From assembly GCF_002428305.1 (NCBI RefSeq), contig NZ_DIVJ01000015.1, positions 1 through 55,930 of the forward strand: a stretch of 55,930 nucleotides of DNA, written 5' to 3'. Below, piece after piece: positions 31,998-42,093 of the stretch. The DNA comes from Flavobacterium sp. UBA6135 (GTDB taxonomy: Bacteria; Bacteroidota; Bacteroidia; Flavobacteriales; Flavobacteriaceae). The first letter of the stretch is position 1. Every line of letters starts with the position of its first letter. The position numbers and the translations under genes are program-made. The notes under the pieces are model-generated. The model did not search any database. It was not told the DNA's origin and saw only the letters and a list, made by a program, of their open reading frames with translations.

Positions 31998-32241
31998 GGT
32001 TGTTTCACAGAGTTTCACAAAGTTATACAAAGATACGCAAAGATTTGAACGCGGATGAAACAGATTGGCTTCGCCAAATGCAGATTAGAACGGATTTTAT
32101 CATACACTAGAATCAATCTTAATGAACCTTAATTCCTTAATGGTTTAAGAAATGTAGTTACTTCAATTTTTAAATACCTTACAAAAAAACTATCTTCGCT
32201 TTTAATTGCTCTTGTCATTGACATTGCAATTGCCATTGAAA

Positions 32242-34347
32242 ATGAACGACATCCTACAAACACCAATCGAATACCTCAAAGGCGTGGGTCCTTCCCGTGG
32301 CGAAATGCTGCGAAAGGAACTCAGTATTCATCGGTATGGTGATTTATTGACGTTGTTTCCCAACCGATATATCGACCGAACGCGGTATTATAAAATCAAT
32401 GAGTTGCAAGCCGGAAATACAGAGGTACAAATTGTCGGCAAAATCATTCACATCAAAACGGTTGAACAAAAAAAAGGCCGAGGTCGTTTGGTTGCCACAT
32501 TTGTAGATGAAACCGGCGAAATGGAATTGGTTTGGTTCCAAGGTCAAAAATGGGTTCGCGAAAGTTTAAAACTCAACACGCCATATGTTGCTTTTGGAAA
32601 AGTCACCCCTTTTTCGGGACAGTTTAACATGGCTCATCCGGAATTGGAACTGTTGGAAGAACACAAGCAAAGTCTGCGTTCGGCCATGCAACCCGTGTAT
32701 CCTTCTACAGAAAAGTTGACACAAAGAGGAATTTCCAATCGCTCCATCAACAAAATGATGCAGCAATTGTTTGTGGAAACACAAGCCCGTTTTTTGGAAA
32801 CTTTACCTGCATATTTACTGGATGAATTGAAACTGATTCCCAAAAATGCCGCATTGTTTAACATTCATTTTCCTAAAAGTCAAGAGTTATTGGCTAAAGC
32901 CCAATTTCGTTTAAAATTTGAGGAATTGTTTTTTATTCAACTGCAATTAATCACGAAGAATCTTATTCGGAAACACAAAATTAAAGGGCATCCATTTGAA
33001 AAAATTGGTGATTATTTTAATGATTTCTATCAAAATCATTTGCCGTTTGAATTGACCAATGCTCAGAAAAAAGTGTTGAAGGAGATTCGCAACGACTTAG
33101 GCAGCAATGCCCAAATGAACCGACTGTTACAAGGTGATGTGGGTTCAGGAAAAACCATTGTAGCCTTACTTTGTATGCTGATTGCTTTAGACAATGGTTT
33201 TCAAAGTTGTTTGATGGCTCCTACGGAAATTCTGGCAACGCAACATTTTAATGGGTTAACGGAACTAGCCAAAGATTTGAATATCAACATCAAACTATTG
33301 ACCGGTTCTTCCAAAACATCGGAACGTAAAATCATTCACGAACAATTGGAATCAGGTGAGTTGCATATCATCATTGGAACGCATGCCTTGTTAGAAGATA
33401 AAGTACAATTTCAAAATTTGGGATTGGCCATTATTGATGAACAACATCGCTTTGGTGTGGAACAACGGTCAAAACTATGGAAGAAAAACGACATTCCACC
33501 CCATGTTTTGGTCATGACAGCTACGCCTATTCCGCGAACGTTAGCAATGAGTTTGTATGGCGATTTGGATATTTCGGTGATTGACGAATTACCACCGGGA
33601 CGAAAACCGATTCAAACCGTGCATCGCTATGATTCCAACCGATTGAAAGTTTGGAAATTTTTAAAAGATGAAATTGCTAAAGGCCGTCAAATTTATATTG
33701 TGTATCCCTTGATTAACGAAAGTGAAAAAATGGATTACAAAGATTTGATGGATGGTTACGAAAGTATTTCAAGAGATTTTCCGTTGCCGCAGTACAGTGT
33801 TTCTATGGTGCACGGACAAATGAAAGCGGCGGATAAAGAAGCCGAAATGCAACGTTTCGCTGCCGGAAAAACCAATATTATGATCGCAACTACCGTGATT
33901 GAAGTGGGCGTTAACGTCCCCAACGCCAGTGTGATGGTCATTGAAAGTGCCGAGCGATTTGGTCTATCGCAACTGCACCAACTTCGCGGTCGTGTGGGTC
34001 GCGGTGCCGAACAGAGTTATTGCATTTTAATGACGAGCCACAAACTGAGTAACGATAGCAAAACCCGATTGGAAACGATGTGTCGTACCAACGACGGTTT
34101 TGAAATTGCCGAAGTCGATTTAAAACTTCGCGGACCGGGAGATTTAATGGGAACACAACAAAGCGGTGTGTTGAATCTACAGATTGCTGATTTGGTGCGT
34201 GATCGTGATATTCTGCAAATTGCCCGACATGAAGCGATGAAACTCCTGAAAAAAGATGCTTCCATGACCTTACCGGAACATCAAACCTTGCGAATGGTCT
34301 TTATAGAAATGAGCAAAAAGAAGACTATTTGGAATTATATTAGTTAG
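32242..34347 (+). CDS. recG: ATP-dependent DNA helicase RecG
   Basis: This encodes 701 residues from the ATG at 32242; the earlier frame is within CATTGx repeats. Domains: an N-terminal wedge/OB domain (TPIEYLKGVGPSRGEML; TRYYKINELQAGNTEVQIVGKI), helicase motifs GDVGSGKTIVALL, APTEILA, DEQHRFG, TATPIPRT, then TTVIEVGVNVPNASVMVIE and QLRGRVGRG. It remodels stalled forks and Holliday junctions. The sequence before the start, a possible TATCTTCGC -7 box at 32189, may be its promoter. The gene is followed by a GTTTA/GAG-rich tail repeat at 34348. Confidence 0.95.
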   Translation: MNDILQTPIEYLKGVGPSRGEMLRKELSIHRYGDLLTLFPNRYIDRTRYYKINELQAGNTEVQIVGKIIHIKTVEQKKGRGRLVATFVDETGEMELVWFQGQKWVRESLKLNTPYVAFGKVTPFSGQFNMAHPELELLEEHKQSLRSAMQPVYPSTEKLTQRGISNRSINKMMQQLFVETQARFLETLPAYLLDELKLIPKNAALFNIHFPKSQELLAKAQFRLKFEELFFIQLQLITKNLIRKHKIKGHPFEKIGDYFNDFYQNHLPFELTNAQKKVLKEIRNDLGSNAQMNRLLQGDVGSGKTIVALLCMLIALDNGFQSCLMAPTEILATQHFNGLTELAKDLNINIKLLTGSSKTSERKIIHEQLESGELHIIIGTHALLEDKVQFQNLGLAIIDEQHRFGVEQRSKLWKKNDIPPHVLVMTATPIPRTLAMSLYGDLDISVIDELPPGRKPIQTVHRYDSNRLKVWKFLKDEIAKGRQIYIVYPLINESEKMDYKDLMDGYESISRDFPLPQYSVSMVHGQMKAADKEAEMQRFAAGKTNIMIATTVIEVGVNVPNASVMVIESAERFGLSQLHQLRGRVGRGAEQSYCILMTSHKLSNDSKTRLETMCRTNDGFEIAEVDLKLRGPGDLMGTQQSGVLNLQIADLVRDRDILQIARHEAMKLLKKDASMTLPEHQTLRMVFIEMSKKKTIWNYIS

Positions 34348-34405
34348 GAGTTGGGAGTTTAGAGTTTAGAAGTTTAAGTGTTTAAAAGTTTAAAAGAGTT
34401 TAAGT
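34348..34405. repeat. Degenerate GTTTAAAAG tail repeat after recG
   Basis: The region is GGAGTTGGGAGTTTAGAG followed by repeats of AGTTTAAG/AGTTTAAAAG. Similar sequence, in reverse orientation, follows the sensor kinase gene at 47150-47215. A G-rich version (GGGAATAGGGAGTTTGGAG) follows nhaA. It is probably a flavobacterial simple repeat family. Confidence 0.6.
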
Positions 34406-34523
34406 TGATTTACTTTAGTTTTTTTTTGTCTTGAAGTGATTTTCATCATTTATAAACGTATTTTTCGTTTCAATCATTTAATTTTTCTGTACATTTATGG
34501 CTTTTATTTTAAAAACCCTGTAC

Positions 34524-37520
34524 ATGAGAAACTTTATTCACGTGTTTTTTATCTTGTTTGTAATCCCACTTTTTGCACAAGACTATTTTCCAAAAAATGA
34601 CGGTGTTCGTCAAAATTTCAAATCCAAAATTGCAATCACCAATGCAACTGTTTATGTTTCACCAACTCAAAAATTAGAAAAAGCTACTATTTTGTTGGAA
34701 GGTGATCGTATTGTAGAGATTGGCACCAACATTACTATTCCTAAAAATGTAACGGTTATTGATGCAACGGGCAAAACCATTTATTCGTCATTTATTGATT
34801 TGTATAGTGAATTTGGTATGGCGAAACCTCCGGCTACACCACGTGGCGGAGGAATGAATGCAACCTCTTACGAACCTTCCCGACAAGGTTATTATTGGAA
34901 TGACCATATCAAACCCGAATACCAAGCGTTTGAAAATGTAACCTATGATGCCAAATCAGCTGCCGGACTTCGAGAAATTGGTTTTGGAACGGTTGTAAGT
35001 CACAATAGCGATGGCATTATTGCCGGAACGGGTTTACTTTGGACGTTAAACGACGCTGATAATAATGCAACGCGTATTTTAAATCAAAAAGTGTCACAAC
35101 ATTTTACTTTCAGACGTAGTAGAAATTCCCGTCAGGCGTATCCATCGTCATTAATGGGCAGTATGGCTTTGCTTCGTCAGGTCTATCACGATGCGGAATG
35201 GTATGAAAAAGGAAATTCAAAAACTGTTGATTTGTCTTTGGATGCTTTCAATCAAAATAAAAAATTGCTCCAAATTTTTAATGCAGGCGATAAACTGAAT
35301 GCCTTGCGAGCAGCAACAATTGGTAAAGAATTTGGCGTCAACTACCTCATCAAAGGAAGTGGAAACGAATTTGAACGTATTGAAGAAATTAAAAAAACAG
35401 GAGCCACTTATATTATTCCATTAGAATTTCCGGAAGCTTATGATGTTTCCAACTCTTTTTTGGCCTATCAAGTGAGTTTAACCGATATGAAATTTTGGAA
35501 CCAAGCTCCGTTCAATTTAAAAATACTGGCAGAAAACAATGTCAATTTTATTTTAACGGCTTCCGATTTAAAAAATCAAAAAGAATTTTTAACGCAATTG
35601 CGAAAAGCTGTGGCTTATGGCTTGCCGAAAGAAAAAGCGTTGGCTGCATTAACCACAATTCCTGCACAATTATTGAATCAATCCGCTAATTTAGGAAGTT
35701 TAAAAAAAGGAAGCTTAGCCAATTTCATTATAACCTCCGGCGATTTATTTGAATCGAAAACCATCCTTCACGAAAATTGGGTGCAAGGTAACCGAACCAT
35801 CCTGTCAAAATTTGACGGATTGGATAGCAGAGGAACCTATGACTTAGTGATCAATCAAATAAACTATGAATTAAAAATTGAAGGGGAAGCGGCAAAACCT
35901 GAAGCCAAAATAACAAAAGACAGTATTTCGTTTGATACCAAAACACAATTCAATGACCCTTGGATTAATTTGTTGGTAAAAAGCAAAGACACCACGGCAA
36001 AAGGTTACATGCGATTAAACGGTGTTTTTGATAATGCCGCTTTCAAAGGAACCGCAACTTTAGAAGATGGAAGCGTAATCCCTTGGTCCGCAAAATTAAA
36101 AGAACCCAATAAGGTAAAAGAAAAACCGACAGAAGAAATTGTAGTTCCTGAAATGGTACCTATCGCCTATCCCAATGTGGCTTTTGGTAACAAAGAAAAA
36201 CCAAAACAGGAAACCCTTTTGTTTAAAAACGCAACGGTTTGGACCGGTGAATCGGAAGGGATTTTAAAAGAAACCGATGTTTTAATTCAAAACGGTAAAA
36301 TCATCCGAATTGGAAAAAACATTAGCGGTGCAAATGCCAAAACTATTGATGCCACCGGAAAACACTTAACGGCGGGTATTATTGACGAACATTCACACAT
36401 TGCCATTTCAAGTGGCGTAAACGAAGGCGGTCAAAATTCATCTGCCGAAGTAACCATTGAAGATGTAATCAACTCCGAAGACATCAACATTTATAGAAAT
36501 TTATCAGGCGGTGTGACCTCTGCTAATTTATTACACGGTTCTGCCAATCCAATTGGAGGAAGAGCTGCTTTTATCAAATTAAAATGGGGCTATTCACCGG
36601 AAGAAATGTTAGTGAAAGAGGCTCCAAAATACATCAAATTTGCTTTGGGAGAAAATGTAAAACAATCCAATTGGGGAACTGGAGGCTCGCGTTTTCCGCA
36701 ATCAAGAATGGGTGTTGAACAAGTCTATGAAGATTATTTTACCCAAGCTTTAGCGTATGAAAAAGAATGGAAAACCTATAACGCCTCCAAAAGTAAAACT
36801 AAAATAAAACCAAGATATGATATTGAAATGGAAGTTTTGGTTGAGATTTTAAACAAAAAAAGATTCATTACCTGCCATTCCTATGTGCAATCTGAGATTA
36901 ATATGCTGATGAAGTTGGCCGACAGGTACCAATTTAAAATTCAAACCTTTACTCACATTTTAGAAGGCTATAAAGTGGCCGATAAAATGGCGGCTCATGG
37001 CGTTGGAGGTTCCACTTTTTCTGATTGGTGGGGATATAAATTCGAAGTAAAAGACGCTATTCCACACAATGCTGCCTTGATGCAAGGCGAAGGTGTTTTG
37101 GTTTCTATCAATTCTGACGATGCTGAAATGTCACGTAGGTTGAATCAAGAGGCGGCAAAAACTGTGAAATACGGCAATGTTTCTGAAGAAGAAGCCTGGA
37201 ATTTTGTAACCTTAAATCCGGCACGATTACTTCAGGTTGACAACCGATTGGGAAGTATAAAAGTAGGCAAAGATGCCGATGTGGTGCTTTGGTCCGAAAG
37301 TCCGCTATCTATTTATGCCAAAGTGGAAAAAACAATTATTGACGGTATTGTCTTTTATGATTTAGAACAATCAGAAGCGATCATTGAAAACATTCAAAAA
37401 GAGCGTAACCTGATGATCAATCAGTTGCTTGACGCTAAAAACAAAGGCAGTAAAACGCAAACCCCTAAACGAAGAGAAGTGAAACATTACCATTGTGACA
37501 CGCTACTTGAAGAATTTTAA
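34524..37520 (+). CDS. Secreted two-domain amidohydrolase
   Basis: This encodes 998 residues from the ATG at 34524, where the signal peptide MRNFIHVFFILFVIPLFAQ starts. Two amidohydrolase-type halves are present. The first (ITNATVYVSPTQKLEKATIL onward) lacks the metal-binding HxH: the expected site is SSFIDLYSEFG. The second half (FKNATVWTGESEGIL onward, about 565-935) has DEHSHIA, CHSY, FTHILEG and a catalytic NSDDAEM, so it is likely the active part. It resembles imidazolonepropionase-like or dipeptidase-like amidohydrolases. The periplasmic substrate is unknown. The next gene, 11 nt away, is a related pseudoenzyme-like partner. Confidence 0.85.
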   Translation: MRNFIHVFFILFVIPLFAQDYFPKNDGVRQNFKSKIAITNATVYVSPTQKLEKATILLEGDRIVEIGTNITIPKNVTVIDATGKTIYSSFIDLYSEFGMAKPPATPRGGGMNATSYEPSRQGYYWNDHIKPEYQAFENVTYDAKSAAGLREIGFGTVVSHNSDGIIAGTGLLWTLNDADNNATRILNQKVSQHFTFRRSRNSRQAYPSSLMGSMALLRQVYHDAEWYEKGNSKTVDLSLDAFNQNKKLLQIFNAGDKLNALRAATIGKEFGVNYLIKGSGNEFERIEEIKKTGATYIIPLEFPEAYDVSNSFLAYQVSLTDMKFWNQAPFNLKILAENNVNFILTASDLKNQKEFLTQLRKAVAYGLPKEKALAALTTIPAQLLNQSANLGSLKKGSLANFIITSGDLFESKTILHENWVQGNRTILSKFDGLDSRGTYDLVINQINYELKIEGEAAKPEAKITKDSISFDTKTQFNDPWINLLVKSKDTTAKGYMRLNGVFDNAAFKGTATLEDGSVIPWSAKLKEPNKVKEKPTEEIVVPEMVPIAYPNVAFGNKEKPKQETLLFKNATVWTGESEGILKETDVLIQNGKIIRIGKNISGANAKTIDATGKHLTAGIIDEHSHIAISSGVNEGGQNSSAEVTIEDVINSEDINIYRNLSGGVTSANLLHGSANPIGGRAAFIKLKWGYSPEEMLVKEAPKYIKFALGENVKQSNWGTGGSRFPQSRMGVEQVYEDYFTQALAYEKEWKTYNASKSKTKIKPRYDIEMEVLVEILNKKRFITCHSYVQSEINMLMKLADRYQFKIQTFTHILEGYKVADKMAAHGVGGSTFSDWWGYKFEVKDAIPHNAALMQGEGVLVSINSDDAEMSRRLNQEAAKTVKYGNVSEEEAWNFVTLNPARLLQVDNRLGSIKVGKDADVVLWSESPLSIYAKVEKTIIDGIVFYDLEQSEAIIENIQKERNLMINQLLDAKNKGSKTQTPKRREVKHYHCDTLLEEF

Positions 37521-37531
37521 TTTTTATACTC

Positions 37532-38833
37532 ATGAAAAAATACACACTATATATCTCGTTAGTATTGGTTTCACTTAGTTGGGGACAACAAACTCCGGCT
37601 GCAAAACAAAACCAATCCATTTTAATTATCGGCGGTACGGCTCATATTGGTAATGGAACCACTCAAGAACACAGCATGATTTCCATCATTGACGGAAAAA
37701 TTCAATATGTTGTTGATGGCAGGTTAGCCAAACCGGCCAAACATGATGTTGTAATTACAGTCGATGAAAATCACCATATTTATCCGGGTTTTATTGCTCC
37801 TAATTCAACTTTAGGATTGGTAGAAATTGATGCGGTAAGAGCCAGTGATGATGTTAGAGAAATGGGCGAAATGAATCCGCACATTCGAAGTATCATTGCA
37901 TATAATGCAGAATCATTAATTACGGAAACCACACGTCCGAATGGCGTTTTGTTAGCTCAAATCACACCTCGTGGCGGACGAATTTCCGGAACTTCTTCCG
38001 TGGTGCAATTGGACGCCTGGAATTGGGAAGATGCTGTTATTAAAGCCGACGAAGGGATTCATTTAAACTGGCCACGAAGCTATGTCAGAACCGGATGGTG
38101 GGCAGAACCGGGAGGCATTGAAGCCAATAAAGAGTATGAAAATCAAATAAAAGCGATTCAAGACTTCTTTTCGCTTTCCTCCAATTATTTGAGTGGCGAT
38201 AGAAAAAACAAAGACATTTCACTGGAAGCGATGAACGGTTTGCAAGCCGGAACAAAAAAATTGTATGTACATGCTGATGGCGAAAAAGAAATACGCGATG
38301 CTCTTTTATTTAAACAAAAAAACAAAATCGCTAAAATGGTGATTGTGGGTGGGTATTATGCTTTTAAAGTGGCAGATGATTTAAAACAAAATCAAGTAAG
38401 CGTTTTATTAAAACGCGTTCATGATTTGCCGCTACTGGAAGATGAAGATGTTAATTTGCCTTATAAAAATGCTTCTTTATTGGTTAAAAAAGGGGTTTTA
38501 ACTGCACTTCAAAACCAAGGGGACATGGAACGCATGCAAACCAGAAACTTGCCTTTTTATGCAGGAACTTGTGCGGCTTGGGGTTTAACCAAAGAAGAGG
38601 CGTTACAATTAATTACTTCAAACGCAGCAGAAATACTGGGAATTTCAGAAAATTACGGAACTCTAGAACACAATAAAAGTGCCACACTGTTTATATCAGA
38701 AGGTGATGCTTTAGACATGAAAACCAATAAAGTGACGCATGCTTTTATTGATGGCCGGATGATCAGTTTAGACAGCCGTCAGGATGAATTGTATGAGCGT
38801 TACAAAGGTAAATTTGAACAACAAAAGAAATAA
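37532..38833 (+). CDS. Secreted amidohydrolase-like protein, metal site missing
   Basis: This encodes 433 residues with signal peptide MKKYTLYISLVLVSLSWGQQ. The composite beta-sandwich of amidohydrolases is present (IIGGTAHIGNGTTQEHSMISIIDGKI), then IYPGFIAPNSTLGLVEIDAVRASDD where an active enzyme would show AHxH. The usual His and Asp ligands are absent. The C-terminal TSNAAEILGISENYGTLEHNKSATLFISEGDALD is a normal family end. It is in an operon with the two-domain amidohydrolase and may be a structural partner in a hetero-oligomer. Confidence 0.82.
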   Translation: MKKYTLYISLVLVSLSWGQQTPAAKQNQSILIIGGTAHIGNGTTQEHSMISIIDGKIQYVVDGRLAKPAKHDVVITVDENHHIYPGFIAPNSTLGLVEIDAVRASDDVREMGEMNPHIRSIIAYNAESLITETTRPNGVLLAQITPRGGRISGTSSVVQLDAWNWEDAVIKADEGIHLNWPRSYVRTGWWAEPGGIEANKEYENQIKAIQDFFSLSSNYLSGDRKNKDISLEAMNGLQAGTKKLYVHADGEKEIRDALLFKQKNKIAKMVIVGGYYAFKVADDLKQNQVSVLLKRVHDLPLLEDEDVNLPYKNASLLVKKGVLTALQNQGDMERMQTRNLPFYAGTCAAWGLTKEEALQLITSNAAEILGISENYGTLEHNKSATLFISEGDALDMKTNKVTHAFIDGRMISLDSRQDELYERYKGKFEQQKK

Positions 38834-38845
38834 AATCGGAAGACA

Positions 38846-39628
38846 TTGAAACAAATAACTTCTTCTCAAAATCCTTTGATAAAATTCTTAGTCCAATTGC
38901 AGGAAAAATCAAAAACCCGCAAACAAACCGGCACGTTTTTAATGGAAGGCAAACGAGAAATTGAATTGGCACTAAAAGGCGGTTATGAATTGGAAACTCT
39001 ACTGTTTTTACCGGAATTGATTTCAAAAAAAACATTAGAATCCTACTCAGGTATTGACTGCATTGAACTATCGAAAGAAGTATATCAAAAATTAGCCTAT
39101 CGCGATACTACCGAAGGTATTTTAGCAGTGGCAAAATCAAAAAATCATCAATTAGCTGATTTAAAACTTTCTGAAAATCCATTAATTCTGGTAGCTGAAG
39201 GCATTGAAAAACCGGGTAATTTAGGAGCTTTACTTCGCACAGCCGATGCAGCAAATAGTGATGCTGTGATTATTGCCAATCCAAAAAGTGATTTATACAA
39301 TCCGAATATCATTCGCTCCAGTGTGGGATGCTTGTTTACCAATCAAATAGCTGTGGGTACTACGGAAGAAATTATTGCGTATCTGAAATCGAATAAAATT
39401 GCTATTTATTCGGCAACATTACAAAATTCAAACAGCTATCATTTAGAAAATTATACCACGCCAACGGCACTTGTTGTGGGTACAGAGGCTATAGGCTTAA
39501 CGGAACCTTGGCGAACGCAAAGCAAACAAAATATTGTGATACCCATGCAAGGTGAGATTGACTCTATGAATGTTTCGGTTGCAGCCGCTATTTTATTGTT
39601 TGAAGCAAAAAGACAACGAGGTTTCTGA
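38846..39628 (+). CDS. SpoU/TrmH-family 23S rRNA methyltransferase (TTG start)
   Basis: This encodes 260 residues. The start is TTG at 38846, preceded by GGAAGA at 6 nt. The family begins with KQITSSQNPLIKFLVQLQEKSKTRKQ, so a later ATG would cut the substrate-binding domain. SPOUT motifs are LVAEGIEKPGNLGALLRTADAANSDAVII, VVGTEAIGLTE and IPMQGEIDSMNVSVAAAILLFEA. It is likely an rRNA 2'-O-ribose methyltransferase of the RlmB/TsnR type. The gene follows the amidohydrolases by 12 nt. Confidence 0.86.
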   Translation: MKQITSSQNPLIKFLVQLQEKSKTRKQTGTFLMEGKREIELALKGGYELETLLFLPELISKKTLESYSGIDCIELSKEVYQKLAYRDTTEGILAVAKSKNHQLADLKLSENPLILVAEGIEKPGNLGALLRTADAANSDAVIIANPKSDLYNPNIIRSSVGCLFTNQIAVGTTEEIIAYLKSNKIAIYSATLQNSNSYHLENYTTPTALVVGTEAIGLTEPWRTQSKQNIVIPMQGEIDSMNVSVAAAILLFEAKRQRGF

Positions 39629-39742
39629 TTTTTTTAAAAATTTTACGCCTAGGTTTATTAAAGTAATGTAGTAAAATCGTTCCATTTTACATTTGCACAA
39701 TTAAAAACTTTGTCCTACTTTTAGTAACAGATAGAGATTGCT

Positions 39743-41962
39743 ATGACAGAGATTGATATAGAACAAGAAAATAAGGCTATTGCCAAGGAATATAAAGAGT
39801 TACTACGCATTAGTTATCAAACATTAACTGCTGAAGATAAAAAGATTATCAGAAAAGCATTTGATGTAGCTGTTGACGCCCACAAAGACCAACGACGCAA
39901 ATCAGGAGAGGCGTATATTTTTCACCCAATTGCTGTTGCAAAAATTGTTGCTTCAGAGATAGGTCTTGGTGCCACAGCCATTGCAGCCGCTTTAATGCAT
40001 GATGTGGTTGAAGATACAGCCATTACTGTTAGGGATATTGAAAAAATGTTCAATCCTAAAATCGCTCAATTGGTTGATGGTTTAACAAAAATTGCTAAAG
40101 TTAAAACCGATCAGGAAATCTCCATGCAAGCAGAGAATTTCAGAAAAATGCTGCTTACCTTAAATGATGATGTTCGCGTAATTCTTATCAAGTTGGCCGA
40201 TCGCTTGCACAACATGCAAACCATGGAAGCTATGGTGGATTATAAGCAAGCCAAAATTGCATCCGAAACCTTATATATTTATGCTCCTCTTGCCCATCGA
40301 TTGGGGCTTTATAACATCAAATCGCAATTGGAAGATCTGGGTTTAAAGTATACGGAACCCGAGGTGTATCATGATATTCTCAGCAAATTAAAAGAAAGCC
40401 GACAAGAACAAGAAGCATACATTGCTTCAATTTCTGATGTACTAAAAAAATCTTTGGATGAAGAAGGCATAGAATATACACTAAAAGGCAGATCAAAATC
40501 CATCTATTCTATCCGAAGAAAAATGCTGGCACAAGGTGTTTCATTTGATGAAGTGTATGACAAATTTGCTCTGCGAATTGTTTATAAATCCAACCAACAC
40601 GATGAGAAGTTCTTGGCTTGGAAAATTTATTCCATTGTAACCGATCATTACCGTCCGAGTCCGAGTAGATTGCGTGATTGGATTTCATCTCCAAAATCAA
40701 CCGGTTATGAAGCCCTTCACATCACGGTGATGGGACCAAAAGGACGCTGGGTGGAAATTCAAGTGCGAAGTGAGCGAATGGATGAAATTGCTGAAAAAGG
40801 GTATGCTGCCCATTATAAATACAAACAAGGCCTGAGTGAAGAAAACAGTCTTGATACTTGGTTGAATTTATTGAAAGAAGCTCTGGAAAATTCCGCTTCT
40901 AATGCGGTCGATTTTGTGGAAGATTTCAAATTGAACCTCTATTCAAAAGAGATTTATGTTTTTACACCCAAAGGAGAAATCAAAAGTTTACCCAAAGGAG
41001 CTACCTCCTTAGATTTTGCCTTTAGCATTCACTCCGAAATTGGAGTCAGAACCCGAGGCACACGAGTAAATGGAAAGTTAGTCCCCTTAAATCATGTGCT
41101 AAATAGTGGCGATCAGGTAGAAGTAATAACTTCTGCCAATCAAAAACCAAATTCGCACTGGTTGGATTATGTAACAACTTCAAGAGCCAAAAACAAAATT
41201 AAAAACGTTTTAAACGAGGATACCAAAAAAATTGCCGAAGACGGAAAGGAACTACTAACCAGAAAGTTGCGTCATTTAAAAGTGACACTTAACGAAACTA
41301 CAGTCAACGAATTGGTCAATTATTTCCATTTAAAAACCAGTTTGGATTTATTTTATCGCGTAGGAATTGGCACCATTGACAACCAACAACTAAAAGATTT
41401 TGCGGCTCAAAAAGGAAACACATTAATCAATTTCTTCAAAAAGATTAAACGTTCTCCCTCTGTTGCCTCAGAACAAATTCAAAAAAATGAAATCAGCAAA
41501 AACTTTGACATGCTGGTTTTTGGTTCAGAGCAAGACAAATTAGATTATAAATTATCCTCTTGTTGTAACCCTATTCCCGGCGATGATGTTTTTGGATTTT
41601 TAACCATTAATGACGGCATAAAAGTACACCACAAAGATTGTCCAAACGCCATCAGTCTACAGTCCAATTATGCCTATCGCATTATCACTGCCAAATGGAT
41701 TGATTCCTCTCAGGAAGAATTTAAAGCCGTCTTGAACATTACCGGTATGGATACGTTGGGATTAACCAACGAATTGACAAAAGTTATTTCAAACCAAATG
41801 CATGTAAACATTCAAAGTATTTCCTTGAGTGGTGACGCCGGAATTTTTAACGGACAAGTAACGGTTGTGGTTCAAAACAATACCATTTTAAAACGTTTGA
41901 TTGAAAATATCAAGAAAATTGACGGTATTGATAAAGTAACTCGAATTCACACAAGAAACTAA
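39743..41962 (+). CDS. Bifunctional (p)ppGpp synthetase/hydrolase (RelA/SpoT)
   Basis: This encodes 739 residues. HD hydrolase domain: YIFHPIAVAKIV and AALMHDVVEDT (about 57-97). Synthetase domain: GRSKSIYSIRRKM and EALHITVMGPKGRWVEIQVRSERMDEIAEKGYAAHYKYK (about 250-370). TGS domain: EIYVFTPKGEIKSLPKGATSLDFAF. Then a Cys-pair region (SSCCNPIPGDDVFGF) and a C-terminal ACT domain. It makes and degrades the alarmone (p)ppGpp, which controls growth and purine synthesis. It sits just before fur and purA, an order I associate with flavobacteria. Confidence 0.95.
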   Translation: MTEIDIEQENKAIAKEYKELLRISYQTLTAEDKKIIRKAFDVAVDAHKDQRRKSGEAYIFHPIAVAKIVASEIGLGATAIAAALMHDVVEDTAITVRDIEKMFNPKIAQLVDGLTKIAKVKTDQEISMQAENFRKMLLTLNDDVRVILIKLADRLHNMQTMEAMVDYKQAKIASETLYIYAPLAHRLGLYNIKSQLEDLGLKYTEPEVYHDILSKLKESRQEQEAYIASISDVLKKSLDEEGIEYTLKGRSKSIYSIRRKMLAQGVSFDEVYDKFALRIVYKSNQHDEKFLAWKIYSIVTDHYRPSPSRLRDWISSPKSTGYEALHITVMGPKGRWVEIQVRSERMDEIAEKGYAAHYKYKQGLSEENSLDTWLNLLKEALENSASNAVDFVEDFKLNLYSKEIYVFTPKGEIKSLPKGATSLDFAFSIHSEIGVRTRGTRVNGKLVPLNHVLNSGDQVEVITSANQKPNSHWLDYVTTSRAKNKIKNVLNEDTKKIAEDGKELLTRKLRHLKVTLNETTVNELVNYFHLKTSLDLFYRVGIGTIDNQQLKDFAAQKGNTLINFFKKIKRSPSVASEQIQKNEISKNFDMLVFGSEQDKLDYKLSSCCNPIPGDDVFGFLTINDGIKVHHKDCPNAISLQSNYAYRIITAKWIDSSQEEFKAVLNITGMDTLGLTNELTKVISNQMHVNIQSISLSGDAGIFNGQVTVVVQNNTILKRLIENIKKIDGIDKVTRIHTRN

Positions 41963-42063
41963 AAAAGGACACAAAATAATTTGCTAAAACAGCAATTTTG
42001 CTAGGTTTTTTGATCGTATAAAAAATAGTAAATCGCAATAAATTCTAATCCTAAAAATATCCT

Positions 42064-42072
42064 TATCTTTGC
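42064..42072 (+). promoter_or_regulatory. -7 element upstream of fur
   Basis: TATCTTTGC is a full TAnnTTTGC match 21 nt upstream of the fur ATG. Confidence 0.6.
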
Positions 42073-42093
42073 CGCAATTGATAGAATTCTTCT

